A DNA stretch of 64,000 bases from Streptomyces sp. NBC_00271. Lineage in GTDB: Bacteria; Actinomycetota; Actinomycetes; Streptomycetales; Streptomycetaceae. The translations under genes and the position numbers were made by a program. The notes under the pieces were generated by a model. The model worked only from the letters and a program-made list of their open reading frames with translations. It ran no database searches and was not told where the DNA came from. The stretch lies in NCBI RefSeq assembly GCF_036178845.1, contig NZ_CP108070.1:4774001-4838000 (forward strand), in the 5' to 3' direction. Positions 43,669-52,286 of the stretch are shown here, piece after piece; positions within the stretch are counted from its first letter, which is position 1, and every line of letters begins with the position of its first letter.

Positions 43669-44526
43669 CTAGCGAGCCGAGAAGCCTCCGTCGACCGTGA
43701 GGACGGTGCCGGTCACCTGGCGGGACTCGTCGGAGGCGAGCCAGAGGGCGGCGGTGGCGACGTCGTCCGGTTCGACGAGGGCGTTCATGGGCTGGGCCTG
43801 GACGAAGGTCTGCTCGTGCTCGGCGACCGGCACGTCCAGGGCGCGGGCGATCTCGGCGAGCATCCGGCCCTCCACACGGGGGTCGTCGCGGACCGAGCCG
43901 GGGCAGATGGCGTTGACGCGGACCCGGCGGGGCGCGTAGTCGAGGGCGACCGCCTTGGTCAGGCCGATCAGGCCGTGCTTGGCGGCGACGTACCCGGCGA
44001 AGTGGCGGTAGCCGACCAGACCGGCCGTGGAGGCGATGTTGATGATCGAGCCGGCGCCCCGCGCGGTCATCAGGGCGCCCGCCGCGCGGATCGTGCGCCA
44101 GGCCCCGGAGAGGTCCACGTCCAGCATCAGCTGCCACTCGTGCTCCTCGATCTCGTGGGCGGCCCGGCCGGAGGGGGCGGCGATCCCGGCGTTGTTGACG
44201 AGGACGTCGAGCCGTCCGAAGCGGGCCGTCGTCTCCTTCACCGCCGTCTCCACCGCGGCCAGGTCCCGTACGTCGACCCGGGCCGTACGGACGGCGGCGC
44301 CCGTCTCCCGGCAGAGCTCCGCCGTGTGCGCCAACTGGCTCTCGGAGCCCAGCGGATACGGCACACCCGGCAGGTCCGCCGCGATATCCACGAGCATCAG
44401 ATCGGCGCCCTCGCGGGCGAACGCGACGGCGGTCGCCCGGCCGATGCCGCGGGCCGCCCCGGTGACGAGGGCGACCTTGCCCGAGAGCCGCGGACCGCCC
44501 GGGCTCACCGGGCTCACCGGCCCCAA
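43669..44526 (-). CDS. SDR-family oxidoreductase
   Basis: This 285-aa short-chain dehydrogenase has cofactor motif VTGAARGIGRATA, NNAG motif LVNNAGIAAP, catalytic Ser in NIASTAG and YxxxK in YVAAKHG. The insertion after VDIAADLPGVPYPLG is like that of the extended/mycofactocin-type SDRs. The start is uncertain: TTG at 44526 or GTG at 44517 or 44508. It lies between the thioesterase and the last NRPS gene, so a tailoring step is likely: oxidation or reduction of a carbonyl or hydroxyl, or chain-end reduction. Confidence 0.87.
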   Translation of the reverse strand: MGPVSPVSPGGPRLSGKVALVTGAARGIGRATAVAFAREGADLMLVDIAADLPGVPYPLGSESQLAHTAELCRETGAAVRTARVDVRDLAAVETAVKETTARFGRLDVLVNNAGIAAPSGRAAHEIEEHEWQLMLDVDLSGAWRTIRAAGALMTARGAGSIINIASTAGLVGYRHFAGYVAAKHGLIGLTKAVALDYAPRRVRVNAICPGSVRDDPRVEGRMLAEIARALDVPVAEHEQTFVQAQPMNALVEPDDVATAALWLASDESRQVTGTVLTVDGGFSAR

Positions 44527-44539
44527 CCATCCACCCGGC

Positions 44540-45262
44540 TCACCGCGCGCGCCCGGCGCGGAGTTCGGCCCCGATCAGGCGCAGGAGGGCGCCCGGGTTC
44601 TCCGTCAGGTACATGTGGCCGCCGTCCGGTTCCGCCGTGGTGAGCTTTCCGGTGGTGGCGCGGGACCACTCGGCGGCCTCGGCCGCGCTCACCAGCTCGT
44701 CGTCGCGGCCGCGCAGGGCGAGGACCGGGGCGCCGAGCGGGCGGTCGGAGGCGGGCCGGTACGTCTCGTGCATCCGTACGTCGGCCCGCAGCAGCGGGAG
44801 CAGCAGCTCACGCATCTCCGGGTGCTCCAGGGCCGGGTGCGCGTACCCCGCGAAGGTGCGCACCCGGGCCAGGAACTCCGCGTCGGGCAGGCCGCTCGCC
44901 CGGTCCGCGCGGCCGCTCCACGGGCCCGGCGCCCCGCTGACGACGAGGGCATCGAGGCGGACGCCGGGGTCGGCCTCCAGCAGGTGTGCCAGCTCGAAGC
45001 CGAGCACCGCGCCGAGGCTGTGCCCGAACACCGCCACCCGCGCGCCCTCCGGGAGCTGCCGGGTCACCTGGGTGTGCGCCTCGGCGGCCGCCCGTACCGC
45101 GTCCGTGTGGGGCTCCTCCACGAACCGCTCCTCGCGGCCGGGGAGTTGCACCGGCAGGACGCGCAGGCCCGCCGGTGCCCGGTCCTGCCACGGCTTGAAG
45201 AAGGACGCGCCCGCCCCGGCGAAGGGCAGACAGACGAGGTGGGTCTCTTCCACTGCTGGCAT
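44540..45262 (-). CDS. Type II thioesterase
   Basis: This 240-aa alpha/beta hydrolase of the RifR/GrsT family has oxyanion region LPFAGAGASFF, nucleophile motif VFGHSLGAVLG, acidic residue in LRGRDDELV and His in PDGGHMYL. Such enzymes clear wrongly loaded or stalled carrier proteins in NRPS/PKS systems. Here it is the only thioesterase in the cluster, so it could also take part in release. Confidence 0.92.
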   Translation of the reverse strand: MPAVEETHLVCLPFAGAGASFFKPWQDRAPAGLRVLPVQLPGREERFVEEPHTDAVRAAAEAHTQVTRQLPEGARVAVFGHSLGAVLGFELAHLLEADPGVRLDALVVSGAPGPWSGRADRASGLPDAEFLARVRTFAGYAHPALEHPEMRELLLPLLRADVRMHETYRPASDRPLGAPVLALRGRDDELVSAAEAAEWSRATTGKLTTAEPDGGHMYLTENPGALLRLIGAELRAGRAR

Positions 45263-45302
45263 CGCTCCCGAGTCTCGGTTCCGGATACAAAGGGGCCGGG
45301 GC

Positions 45303-46595
45303 TCAGCCCGTGGTGACGAACTCGGTCAGGACCCGGGCCAGCAGGCCGGGGTCCTGCGCCCCGCACAGCTCCCGCGCGGAGTGCATCGACAGCCCCGGCA
45401 CGCCCACGTCGACGGTGGCGACTCCCAGCCGGGCCGCGGTGATCGGGCCGATCGAGGTGCCGCACGGCATGGCGTTGTGGGAGACGAACGGCTGCCAGGG
45501 CACCTCGGCGCGCTCGCAGGCCGCGGCGAAGGCGGCTACTCCGGTGCCGTCGGTGGCGTACCGCTGGTTGACGTTGACCTTGACGACGGGGCCGCCGTTG
45601 GGGAGGGGGTGGTGGTCCGGGTCGTGGCGTTCGGCGTAGTTGGGGTGCACGGCGTGCGACATGTCGGCGGAGACGCAGAAGGCGCCGGCGAGGGCCCGGT
45701 TGAAGTCCTCGGCGCTGCCGCCGCGCGCGGCGACGGACCGGCCGAGCACCCGCTCCAGCAGGGGGCCCTGGGCGCCCGACTGGGAGCCGCTGCCGACCTC
45801 CTCGTGGTCGAAGGCGGCGAGCACCGGAATGTGGGCGGGCGGCTGGGCGGCGGTGGCGGCGGAGACCAGCGCGGTGACGCCCGCGTGCACGGAGATCTGG
45901 TTGTCCAGCCGGGGCGAGACGAGGAACTCCTCGTCGGCGCCGAGATAGCCGGGCGGCTGGATGTCGTGCAGCATCAGGTCCCATCCGAGGACCTCGGCGA
46001 CGTCGGTGTCCGCCTCGGCGGCGACCCGGGCGAGCAGGGCGCCGGGCCGGGTGGGGCCGAGGCCCCACAGCGGGGTCATGTGCAGCTGCGCGTCGAGCGC
46101 GACACCTTCGTTGACGCTGCGGTCGAGGTGGATGGCGAGCTGGGGTACGCGCAGCAGCGGCTGGTCGACGCAGACGAGGCGGCTGGATCCGTCGCGCAGG
46201 GTCAGTCGGCCCGAGATGCCGAGGTCGCGGTCGAGCCAGGTGTTGTGCGGGACGCCGCCGTATATCTCCACGGCGATCTGCCGCCAGCCCGCGGAGCCGG
46301 TGTCGGGCTCGGGCTTGATCCGCAGGTTCGGGGAGTCGGTGTGGGCTCCGACGATCCGGAACGGGGTGCGGGCCGGGGCGCCCGCGGGGACGTACCAGGC
46401 AAGCAGCGCTCCGGCGCGGACGACGTACCGGCCGCCCTCGGCACCGGCCGTCCAGTCGTCCGTCTCGCGCAGCTCCTGGAAGCCCGCCTTCTCCAGGCGC
46501 TGGGCCGCGTTCGCGACCACGTGGTAGGGCGAGGGGCTGGAGCGGACGAAGGAGAGCAGATCGTCGCTGTGACTGCGGTCATGTGTGGGGGACAT
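45303..46595 (-). CDS. M18-family aminopeptidase
   Basis: This 430-aa cytoplasmic metalloaminopeptidase of family M18 (aspartyl aminopeptidase type) has zinc ligand motifs GAHTDSPNLRIKP, SPRLDNQISVHAG, AAFDHEEVGSGSQSGA, SADMSHAVHPNY and VSHNAMPCGTSIGPI, all intact. Family enzymes remove N-terminal Asp/Glu and other residues. Its place in the operon, 7 nt upstream-side of the large NRPS end, is unusual. The predicted product class inhibits aminopeptidases, so it may be a self-resistance copy of the target, or a maturation enzyme. Confidence 0.93.
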   Translation of the reverse strand: MSPTHDRSHSDDLLSFVRSSPSPYHVVANAAQRLEKAGFQELRETDDWTAGAEGGRYVVRAGALLAWYVPAGAPARTPFRIVGAHTDSPNLRIKPEPDTGSAGWRQIAVEIYGGVPHNTWLDRDLGISGRLTLRDGSSRLVCVDQPLLRVPQLAIHLDRSVNEGVALDAQLHMTPLWGLGPTRPGALLARVAAEADTDVAEVLGWDLMLHDIQPPGYLGADEEFLVSPRLDNQISVHAGVTALVSAATAAQPPAHIPVLAAFDHEEVGSGSQSGAQGPLLERVLGRSVAARGGSAEDFNRALAGAFCVSADMSHAVHPNYAERHDPDHHPLPNGGPVVKVNVNQRYATDGTGVAAFAAACERAEVPWQPFVSHNAMPCGTSIGPITAARLGVATVDVGVPGLSMHSARELCGAQDPGLLARVLTEFVTTG

Positions 46596-46601
46596 GGGCG
46601 C

Positions 46602-49600
46602 TCACGCCTTTCGGAGGGGCTGGAGAGGGTTGAGGAGTGAAGCGACGGGCGCGTCCGGCCGAGTGCACAGCTCGGCGAGGACGGCCTGCCAGTCGTCGAG
46701 CAGCTCCTGAGCCGTGGCGGGGTCCCACAGATCGGCGGAGTACTCCAGGAAGGTGCGGTAGCCCTTGGCCGGGTCGCGGCGCGGGGCGAGACCGAAGGAG
46801 AGGTCACCGCGGGACACGGGCGGGGCGAGGTCGTCGACCTCGACGTCGAGTCCGGGGATCTCGATGTCCGTGTCCAGGGAGTTCTGGAAGGCGATGGTCA
46901 GCGGGAAGCGCTCGGGCACCGCGCGGGCACCGCTCTCGCGCAGGGCGCGCACGATCCGCGCGGTCGGCAGGACGTGGGCCGTCGCCTCCAGGGCGCCGGC
47001 ACCGGTCCGCTCCACGAGGGCGCCGCGCGTCTCGTCCGGGTCGGGCGTCACCCGTACGACCACGCCGGTCGACGTCAGCGCGACCATCGACTCGAACGCG
47101 CTGCGTTCGCGGTGGGCGTACGGCGTGCCCATCGCGATGTCCCGCACCCCGGACCGGCGGGCGACCAGCACGCCGAGCGCCGCGGCCGCGACCCCGAAGG
47201 GAGTGGTGTGCCGCGCTGCGGCCAACTCCTCGACGGCCCTGCGCAGCTCACCGGAGGCGGTTCCGCGCAGGGTGCCGCCGTGTCCGCTCGGTACGGCGGG
47301 CCGGGCCCGGTCGCCGGGGATCTCGACCGCGGCCGGGATCCCCTCCAGATACCGGGTCCAGTACGCCGTCCTGCGGGCCTCCTCGGCGGGGTCGGCGTGC
47401 TCGCGCTGCCAGCGGGCGTAGTCCGTGCACTGCCCCGCCGGTTCGGGCAGGCCGTGCGGGCGGCCCTCGGCGGCGGCCGTGTAGAGCGCGGCGAGCTCGC
47501 CCAGGAGAAGGGAGAGGGACCAGCCGTCGACGCAGATGTGGTGCACGACGAACATCAGCGTCCACCGGTCGGGCGCGACCCGCAGCAGCCGCAGGACGGG
47601 CAGGACCGGCGGGACCGGCGGGACACCGCCGGTCACCGCGATGGGCGTCGCGGCGGCCTCCCGGCACAACTCCTCGGCGCGCGCGAGCCGTTCGGACTCG
47701 TCGGCGATGCCGGTGAGGTCCTCGACGGGCAGCGCCGGGGGCGGCACGTCGAGAACCTCCTGCCGCCAGCCGGTGCCGTCGTCCGTTCCGTACGACGGGA
47801 CCGGTTGCCGGTCTCCGGGTACGAAGCGGCACCGCAGTCCGTGGTGTCGGTCGAGCAGCCCGGCCACCGCGGTGCGCAGGGCGGCCACGTCCAGGGGGCC
47901 GGTGAAACGGATCCGGGTCGGGATGTTCCACACCTCGGGGCGGGGCATGTTCAGGACGCCCGCGATCATGCGGGCCTGCTGGTCGCTGACGGGCGCCGTG
48001 TCCACCACGGTCACGCCCCGGGGTGACGCGAGCCGGGCGGTCATCGCCCCCAGCGTGGCGTCGGCGAAGAAGTCCGCCAAGGGGTATTCCACGCCGAAGC
48101 TGTCCCGGACCCGGTTCACCAGTCTGATCGCGCCGATCGAATTCCCCCCGAGTTCGAAGAAGTTGGCGTCCGGGGTGAGATCACCGACCGGGCCGAGGGT
48201 GTGCTGCCAGAGGGTACGGAGACGGTGGGCGCCGTCGGGGACGGTTGGGGTGTCGGAACCCGGTGTCAGGTCGCCGACCGTCTCCGCGGCGCCCGCCGTC
48301 AGGCCGCTCAGCACGCTCTCCAGACGGTCCAGGCACCCCCGTGCCGTCGCCTCGTCGAACAGGTCGGCGTCGTAGCGGAGGCGCAGGTCGAGGTCCTCGT
48401 CGGGGAGCCGGGTCGCCATGAGGGCGAGTTCGAGGGGTGCGGACTCGGTGCCGCCGTCGAGGGGGGTGGCGCGCAGGCCCGGCAGGGCGAGAGCGGTCAG
48501 GGGCGCGGTGTCGAGGTCGGCGGAGACGGTGACGAGGGGGCGCGGGTTGCCCGGGTCGGGGTGGCGGGCCGCCGACAGGGCGTCCAGGTCGACGTGTTGG
48601 CGGGCGTCGGCCGCGAAGAGCGTGTCCCGGGTGGCGCGTACGGCGTCGGTGAGTGTCGTGCCGTCGGTCAGGGTCCCGCGCAGGGGCAGCAGGGACACGT
48701 GGAAGCCGACGGTGTCCCGCGTCTCGGGGGTGCGGCGGCCGAAGGTGGACCCGATGACGAAGTCGTCCTGTCCGGCGTACTGGCGCAGCACGATCCGCCA
48801 GGCGGTGAGCAGCGTCGCGAACAGGGTGACCCCTTGCCGCCCGCTCCACTCCCGCAGCCGCCCCGCCCGCTCCGGGCCTAGCCGCAGCCCCACGGCCCCG
48901 CCGCGTCCGGCGACGGTGCGGGTGCGCGGCCGGTCCGTGGGCAGCGCGGGCGCGCCCGGCCCGTCCCCGAGGTGGGCGCGCCACCAGTCCAGGTCGTCCG
49001 CTGTCCCGGTCACCGCGATCGTGTCGAGTGTGCTCCCGGCGGCCCGCTCGAAGCGGGGCGCGCGTCCTTCCACCGCCGCCCGGTAGAACTCCCCGAGGTC
49101 GGCGGCGACCAGCCCCGCGGAGTGGCCGTCGGTGACGAGGTGATGCATGCCGAGGATCAGCGCGTGGTCGTCGTCGGCGAGCCGCAGCAGCCGGGGCGTG
49201 AACAGCGGACCCGACGCGAGGTCGTACGCGCGGGTGCTCTCCTCGCGCAGGGCGGCCCGGATCACCTCGTCGGCGTCCCGGCCCCGGACGTCGTCGACGG
49301 TCAGCGCCGGACATCCCCGGTCCCGGTCCTCCCGTACGACCTGGAAGACCCCGTCTCCCCCGGCCACGAACGCGGTCCGCAGCCCGTCGTGGCGGCGGAC
49401 GAGGCCGTCCACGGCGGTCCGCAGCGCCTCGACGTCCAGCGGACCCCGCAGCCGTACGCCCTGGATCTCGTTGTACGCGGCCGGGTTGGCGATCAGTGCG
49501 GCGGCGAGCCAGAGACGGCGCTGAGCCGGGGTCGCGGGAGCCCGCCGTTCTTCGGGCCTCTTCGGCTTCTTCGGCTTCTTCGGCTCCGTCGGGGGCTCGT

Positions 49601-52286
49601 GGTAGCGGCGGCGCAGGGCGTCCAGCTGCTCCAGGCCCGCCCGCATCTCCTTGGTCGGTAGCCCGAAGTCGACCAGGGCAGCGATCTCGTCGACCCCCGC
49701 GGCCCGCAGCGCGTCGACGGTGGCCGCGCAGGTGTCCGGCGAGCCGATGAGGGCCCGTTGGTCGCAGTAGCGGTCGTAGGCGCGGTCGAAGAGGTAGGCG
49801 AGGTCGGCCTCGCTCGCGTCGGCCACGTCCTCGGGGCGGCCGCCGAGGGCGCTCGCGGCGGAACGCATCTGGAGGGAGGAGCGCAGATAGCGGCTCATCG
49901 GCTCGCGCGCGGCGGCCCGGGCGGCGGCGTGGTCCTCGGCGAGGTGGGTGTGGAGCAGGACGGTGACGCGGCCCGCGTCGGGGTCGAGGCCGCGCTCGGC
50001 GCGCAGCCGGCGGTAGTGGCGGATGTTCGCCGTGAGCTGCTCGACCGTCTGGTTCATGAGGTTGGTGACGATCCCGAGGTCGCGGCGGGCCGCCTCCTCG
50101 TACGAGGCACGCCGCCCGGACGTCGCCAGGTACATCGGCGGCAGCTCCTGCACGGGCCGCGGATGCAGGCGTACGTCGATGGGGTGCCCTTCGCCGGTAC
50201 GGCGCGCGACGCTCTCGCCCCGCCACAGCCGCCGTACGTCCTCCAGGTGCTGGAAGGCGATCGCGGTGCGGTCGGTGAAGCGGTCGGGGTGCAGGGCGAA
50301 GTCGCTCGCGTGCCAGCCGCTCGCGCAGCCGATGCCGACCCGGCCGCCGGAGAGGTTGTCGGCCACCGCCCACTCCTCGGCGATCCGCACGGGGTCGTGC
50401 AGCGGGAGGACCACCGAGCCCGCGTGCAGACGGATGCGGCGGGTCTCCCGGGCGAGCGCGGCGGCCAGGACGGACGGGTTGGGGAAGAGGCCGCCGAAGG
50501 AGTGGAAGTGGCGTTCGGGGAGCCAGAGCGTGCTGAAGTCGTGGGTGTCGGCGAAGCGTGCGGTCTCTATCAGCCGTTCGTAGGCCTGGGCGCTGTCCTC
50601 GCCGTCGGGGTGGTCGCCGAAGAAGTAGACACCGAAGTCGGGGGCGGGGCGTTCGGCGGCCTCGCCGCGGCTGTGACGTCGACTGCGTCGGGCCGTCGTC
50701 GGGAAGTGGCCGCCCGCGCGCAGCTCCCGCAGTGAGTCCTTCACCGCGTCCGTGATCCGTTCGACGTCGGTGTCGGTGTGCGCGGTGGAGAGGTAGAAGG
50801 AGCGCCACTCCCAGACGTAGATCCCGCGCAGGAGGAGGTGGTGGTAGAGCAGTTCCATGTCGGCGCGGTGGGTGAAGCGGAACATGGACCCGAAGTGGGC
50901 TGTTTCCAGGGGGAATTCCTCGGCGCGGAAGAAGGCGTCGAGGTCGGTGGTGAGCGCGTCGGTGCGGGCGTTCAGCGTCTGCTGGAGCTCCGGGCCCCGC
51001 TCCTTGAGGTGGGTGAGGACCGCGCGGGCGGCGGCCATCGACAGGGGGTGCTGGATGTACGTACCGCCGAAGAAGGTCGTGTCGCGCGTCGGGCGGCTGT
51101 CGTCCCCGTACCGCCAGAAGCCGCCGTCGATGCCGTCCATGAGGTCGGCGCGGCCCGCGATCGCGCCGATGGGGTGACCGCTGCCGAGGGCCTTGCCGTA
51201 GGTGGCGAGGTCGGGGACGACGCCGTAGTGGTGCTGGGCGCCGCGGGGGTGGGGGCGCAGGCCGGTGAGCATCTCGTCGAAGAGGAGGACGATGGCGCGC
51301 CGGGCGGTCAGCTCCCGCAGCGCGCGCAGGAAGGCGACGGGGCGCAGGGCGGGGTTGCGGCACTGGACCGGTTCGACGAGGACCGCGGCGATCGTGTCGC
51401 CGAGTTCGTCGATGACGTCCAGGCTCTCCTGGCTGCCGTATTCGAGGACGAGGAGTTCGGACACCGCGCTCGCGGGGATGCCGCGCGAGACGGGGACGGC
51501 GTGGCGGCCGTCGGGGCCCGGGCGGCCGAGGACCGAGTCGATGTGGCCGTGGTAGGAGCCGCGGAACATGACCACGCGGTCGCGTCCGGTGGCCGCGCGG
51601 GCGAGCCGCAGGGCGGCGGAGTTGGCCTCGGTGCCGGAGTTCGCGAACGCTACCCGCTCCATGCCGGTGAGCTCCGCGAGCAGTTCGGCGGCCACGCCCG
51701 TGTCCTCGGAGCGCGGACCGAGGCGCAGTCCGTCGGCGAGGTGCCGGCGGACGGCCTCCGTCACCGGGGCGGGCTCGTGGCCGAGCAGCAGCGCGCCGAA
51801 GCCCATGGTGATGTCGGTGTAGTCGTTGCCGTCGACGTCCGTCAGCCGGGCCCCGTGCGCCGAGCGGGCCGCGATCGGGTACTGCATCTCCTTCGTCGCC
51901 CGCCGGAAGCCGACCACGGCCCGGCTGTCCGCCAGCACCGTTCGGTGCCGCTGCGCCAGCTCCTTCGACGTGCGGGTCCGCTCGGTGAAGCGGCGGACCA
52001 GGTCGTCGGCATGGGCCCGCTGGGCCTCGCTCGCACCGGTGCCGGACATGCCGGAGTCAGGGGGGAGGGTGACGTGGGGGCCGTGGTGGGAGGGGGGCTC
52101 GGCGGGTTTCCCGGTGGGAGGCTCGGCGGGTTGCCCGACGGGCGGTTCGGCGGATTGCCCGGCGGGCGGCTCGGTGCGGTGTCGGGCCGCCGTCAGGAGT
52201 TCGTCGAGCCGTCCGGAGACGGCGACGGTTCGGGCGACGGCCTCGGCGCTCGCCTGCGACGCGGGGCTGGTCCGCACCGTGGTCAT
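46602..52286 (-). CDS. Aminotransferase-monooxygenase-C-PCP-C megaenzyme
   Basis: Domains of this 1894-aa protein, in order: disordered N-terminus with AEPPxGxP repeats (about 38-66); class III aminotransferase (about 130-525, PLP lysine K365 in ATYGKALGSG); luciferase-like flavin monooxygenase (about 550-890, FGVYFFGDH, GIGCASGWHASDFALHPD); basic Lys/Pro linker EPKKPKKPKRPEE; condensation domain C1 (HHLVTDG, 1048-1054); PCP (GGNSIGA, Ser1383); condensation domain C2 (HHICVDG, 1582-1588). No adenylation domain serves the PCP. The AMT plus monooxygenase pair should convert a beta-ketoacyl thioester to a 3-amino-2-hydroxyacyl unit, as proposed for microginin. Overlaps the PKS stop by 4 nt. Confidence 0.92.
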   Translation of the reverse strand: MTTVRTSPASQASAEAVARTVAVSGRLDELLTAARHRTEPPAGQSAEPPVGQPAEPPTGKPAEPPSHHGPHVTLPPDSGMSGTGASEAQRAHADDLVRRFTERTRTSKELAQRHRTVLADSRAVVGFRRATKEMQYPIAARSAHGARLTDVDGNDYTDITMGFGALLLGHEPAPVTEAVRRHLADGLRLGPRSEDTGVAAELLAELTGMERVAFANSGTEANSAALRLARAATGRDRVVMFRGSYHGHIDSVLGRPGPDGRHAVPVSRGIPASAVSELLVLEYGSQESLDVIDELGDTIAAVLVEPVQCRNPALRPVAFLRALRELTARRAIVLLFDEMLTGLRPHPRGAQHHYGVVPDLATYGKALGSGHPIGAIAGRADLMDGIDGGFWRYGDDSRPTRDTTFFGGTYIQHPLSMAAARAVLTHLKERGPELQQTLNARTDALTTDLDAFFRAEEFPLETAHFGSMFRFTHRADMELLYHHLLLRGIYVWEWRSFYLSTAHTDTDVERITDAVKDSLRELRAGGHFPTTARRSRRHSRGEAAERPAPDFGVYFFGDHPDGEDSAQAYERLIETARFADTHDFSTLWLPERHFHSFGGLFPNPSVLAAALARETRRIRLHAGSVVLPLHDPVRIAEEWAVADNLSGGRVGIGCASGWHASDFALHPDRFTDRTAIAFQHLEDVRRLWRGESVARRTGEGHPIDVRLHPRPVQELPPMYLATSGRRASYEEAARRDLGIVTNLMNQTVEQLTANIRHYRRLRAERGLDPDAGRVTVLLHTHLAEDHAAARAAAREPMSRYLRSSLQMRSAASALGGRPEDVADASEADLAYLFDRAYDRYCDQRALIGSPDTCAATVDALRAAGVDEIAALVDFGLPTKEMRAGLEQLDALRRRYHEPPTEPKKPKKPKRPEERRAPATPAQRRLWLAAALIANPAAYNEIQGVRLRGPLDVEALRTAVDGLVRRHDGLRTAFVAGGDGVFQVVREDRDRGCPALTVDDVRGRDADEVIRAALREESTRAYDLASGPLFTPRLLRLADDDHALILGMHHLVTDGHSAGLVAADLGEFYRAAVEGRAPRFERAAGSTLDTIAVTGTADDLDWWRAHLGDGPGAPALPTDRPRTRTVAGRGGAVGLRLGPERAGRLREWSGRQGVTLFATLLTAWRIVLRQYAGQDDFVIGSTFGRRTPETRDTVGFHVSLLPLRGTLTDGTTLTDAVRATRDTLFAADARQHVDLDALSAARHPDPGNPRPLVTVSADLDTAPLTALALPGLRATPLDGGTESAPLELALMATRLPDEDLDLRLRYDADLFDEATARGCLDRLESVLSGLTAGAAETVGDLTPGSDTPTVPDGAHRLRTLWQHTLGPVGDLTPDANFFELGGNSIGAIRLVNRVRDSFGVEYPLADFFADATLGAMTARLASPRGVTVVDTAPVSDQQARMIAGVLNMPRPEVWNIPTRIRFTGPLDVAALRTAVAGLLDRHHGLRCRFVPGDRQPVPSYGTDDGTGWRQEVLDVPPPALPVEDLTGIADESERLARAEELCREAAATPIAVTGGVPPVPPVLPVLRLLRVAPDRWTLMFVVHHICVDGWSLSLLLGELAALYTAAAEGRPHGLPEPAGQCTDYARWQREHADPAEEARRTAYWTRYLEGIPAAVEIPGDRARPAVPSGHGGTLRGTASGELRRAVEELAAARHTTPFGVAAAALGVLVARRSGVRDIAMGTPYAHRERSAFESMVALTSTGVVVRVTPDPDETRGALVERTGAGALEATAHVLPTARIVRALRESGARAVPERFPLTIAFQNSLDTDIEIPGLDVEVDDLAPPVSRGDLSFGLAPRRDPAKGYRTFLEYSADLWDPATAQELLDDWQAVLAELCTRPDAPVASLLNPLQPLRKA

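Noticed and set aside
48181..51363. 1060-codon frame inside the megaenzyme gene
   Set aside because: It is a frame-shifted shadow of the C and monooxygenase domains, composed of Arg/Pro/Gly runs with no motifs.
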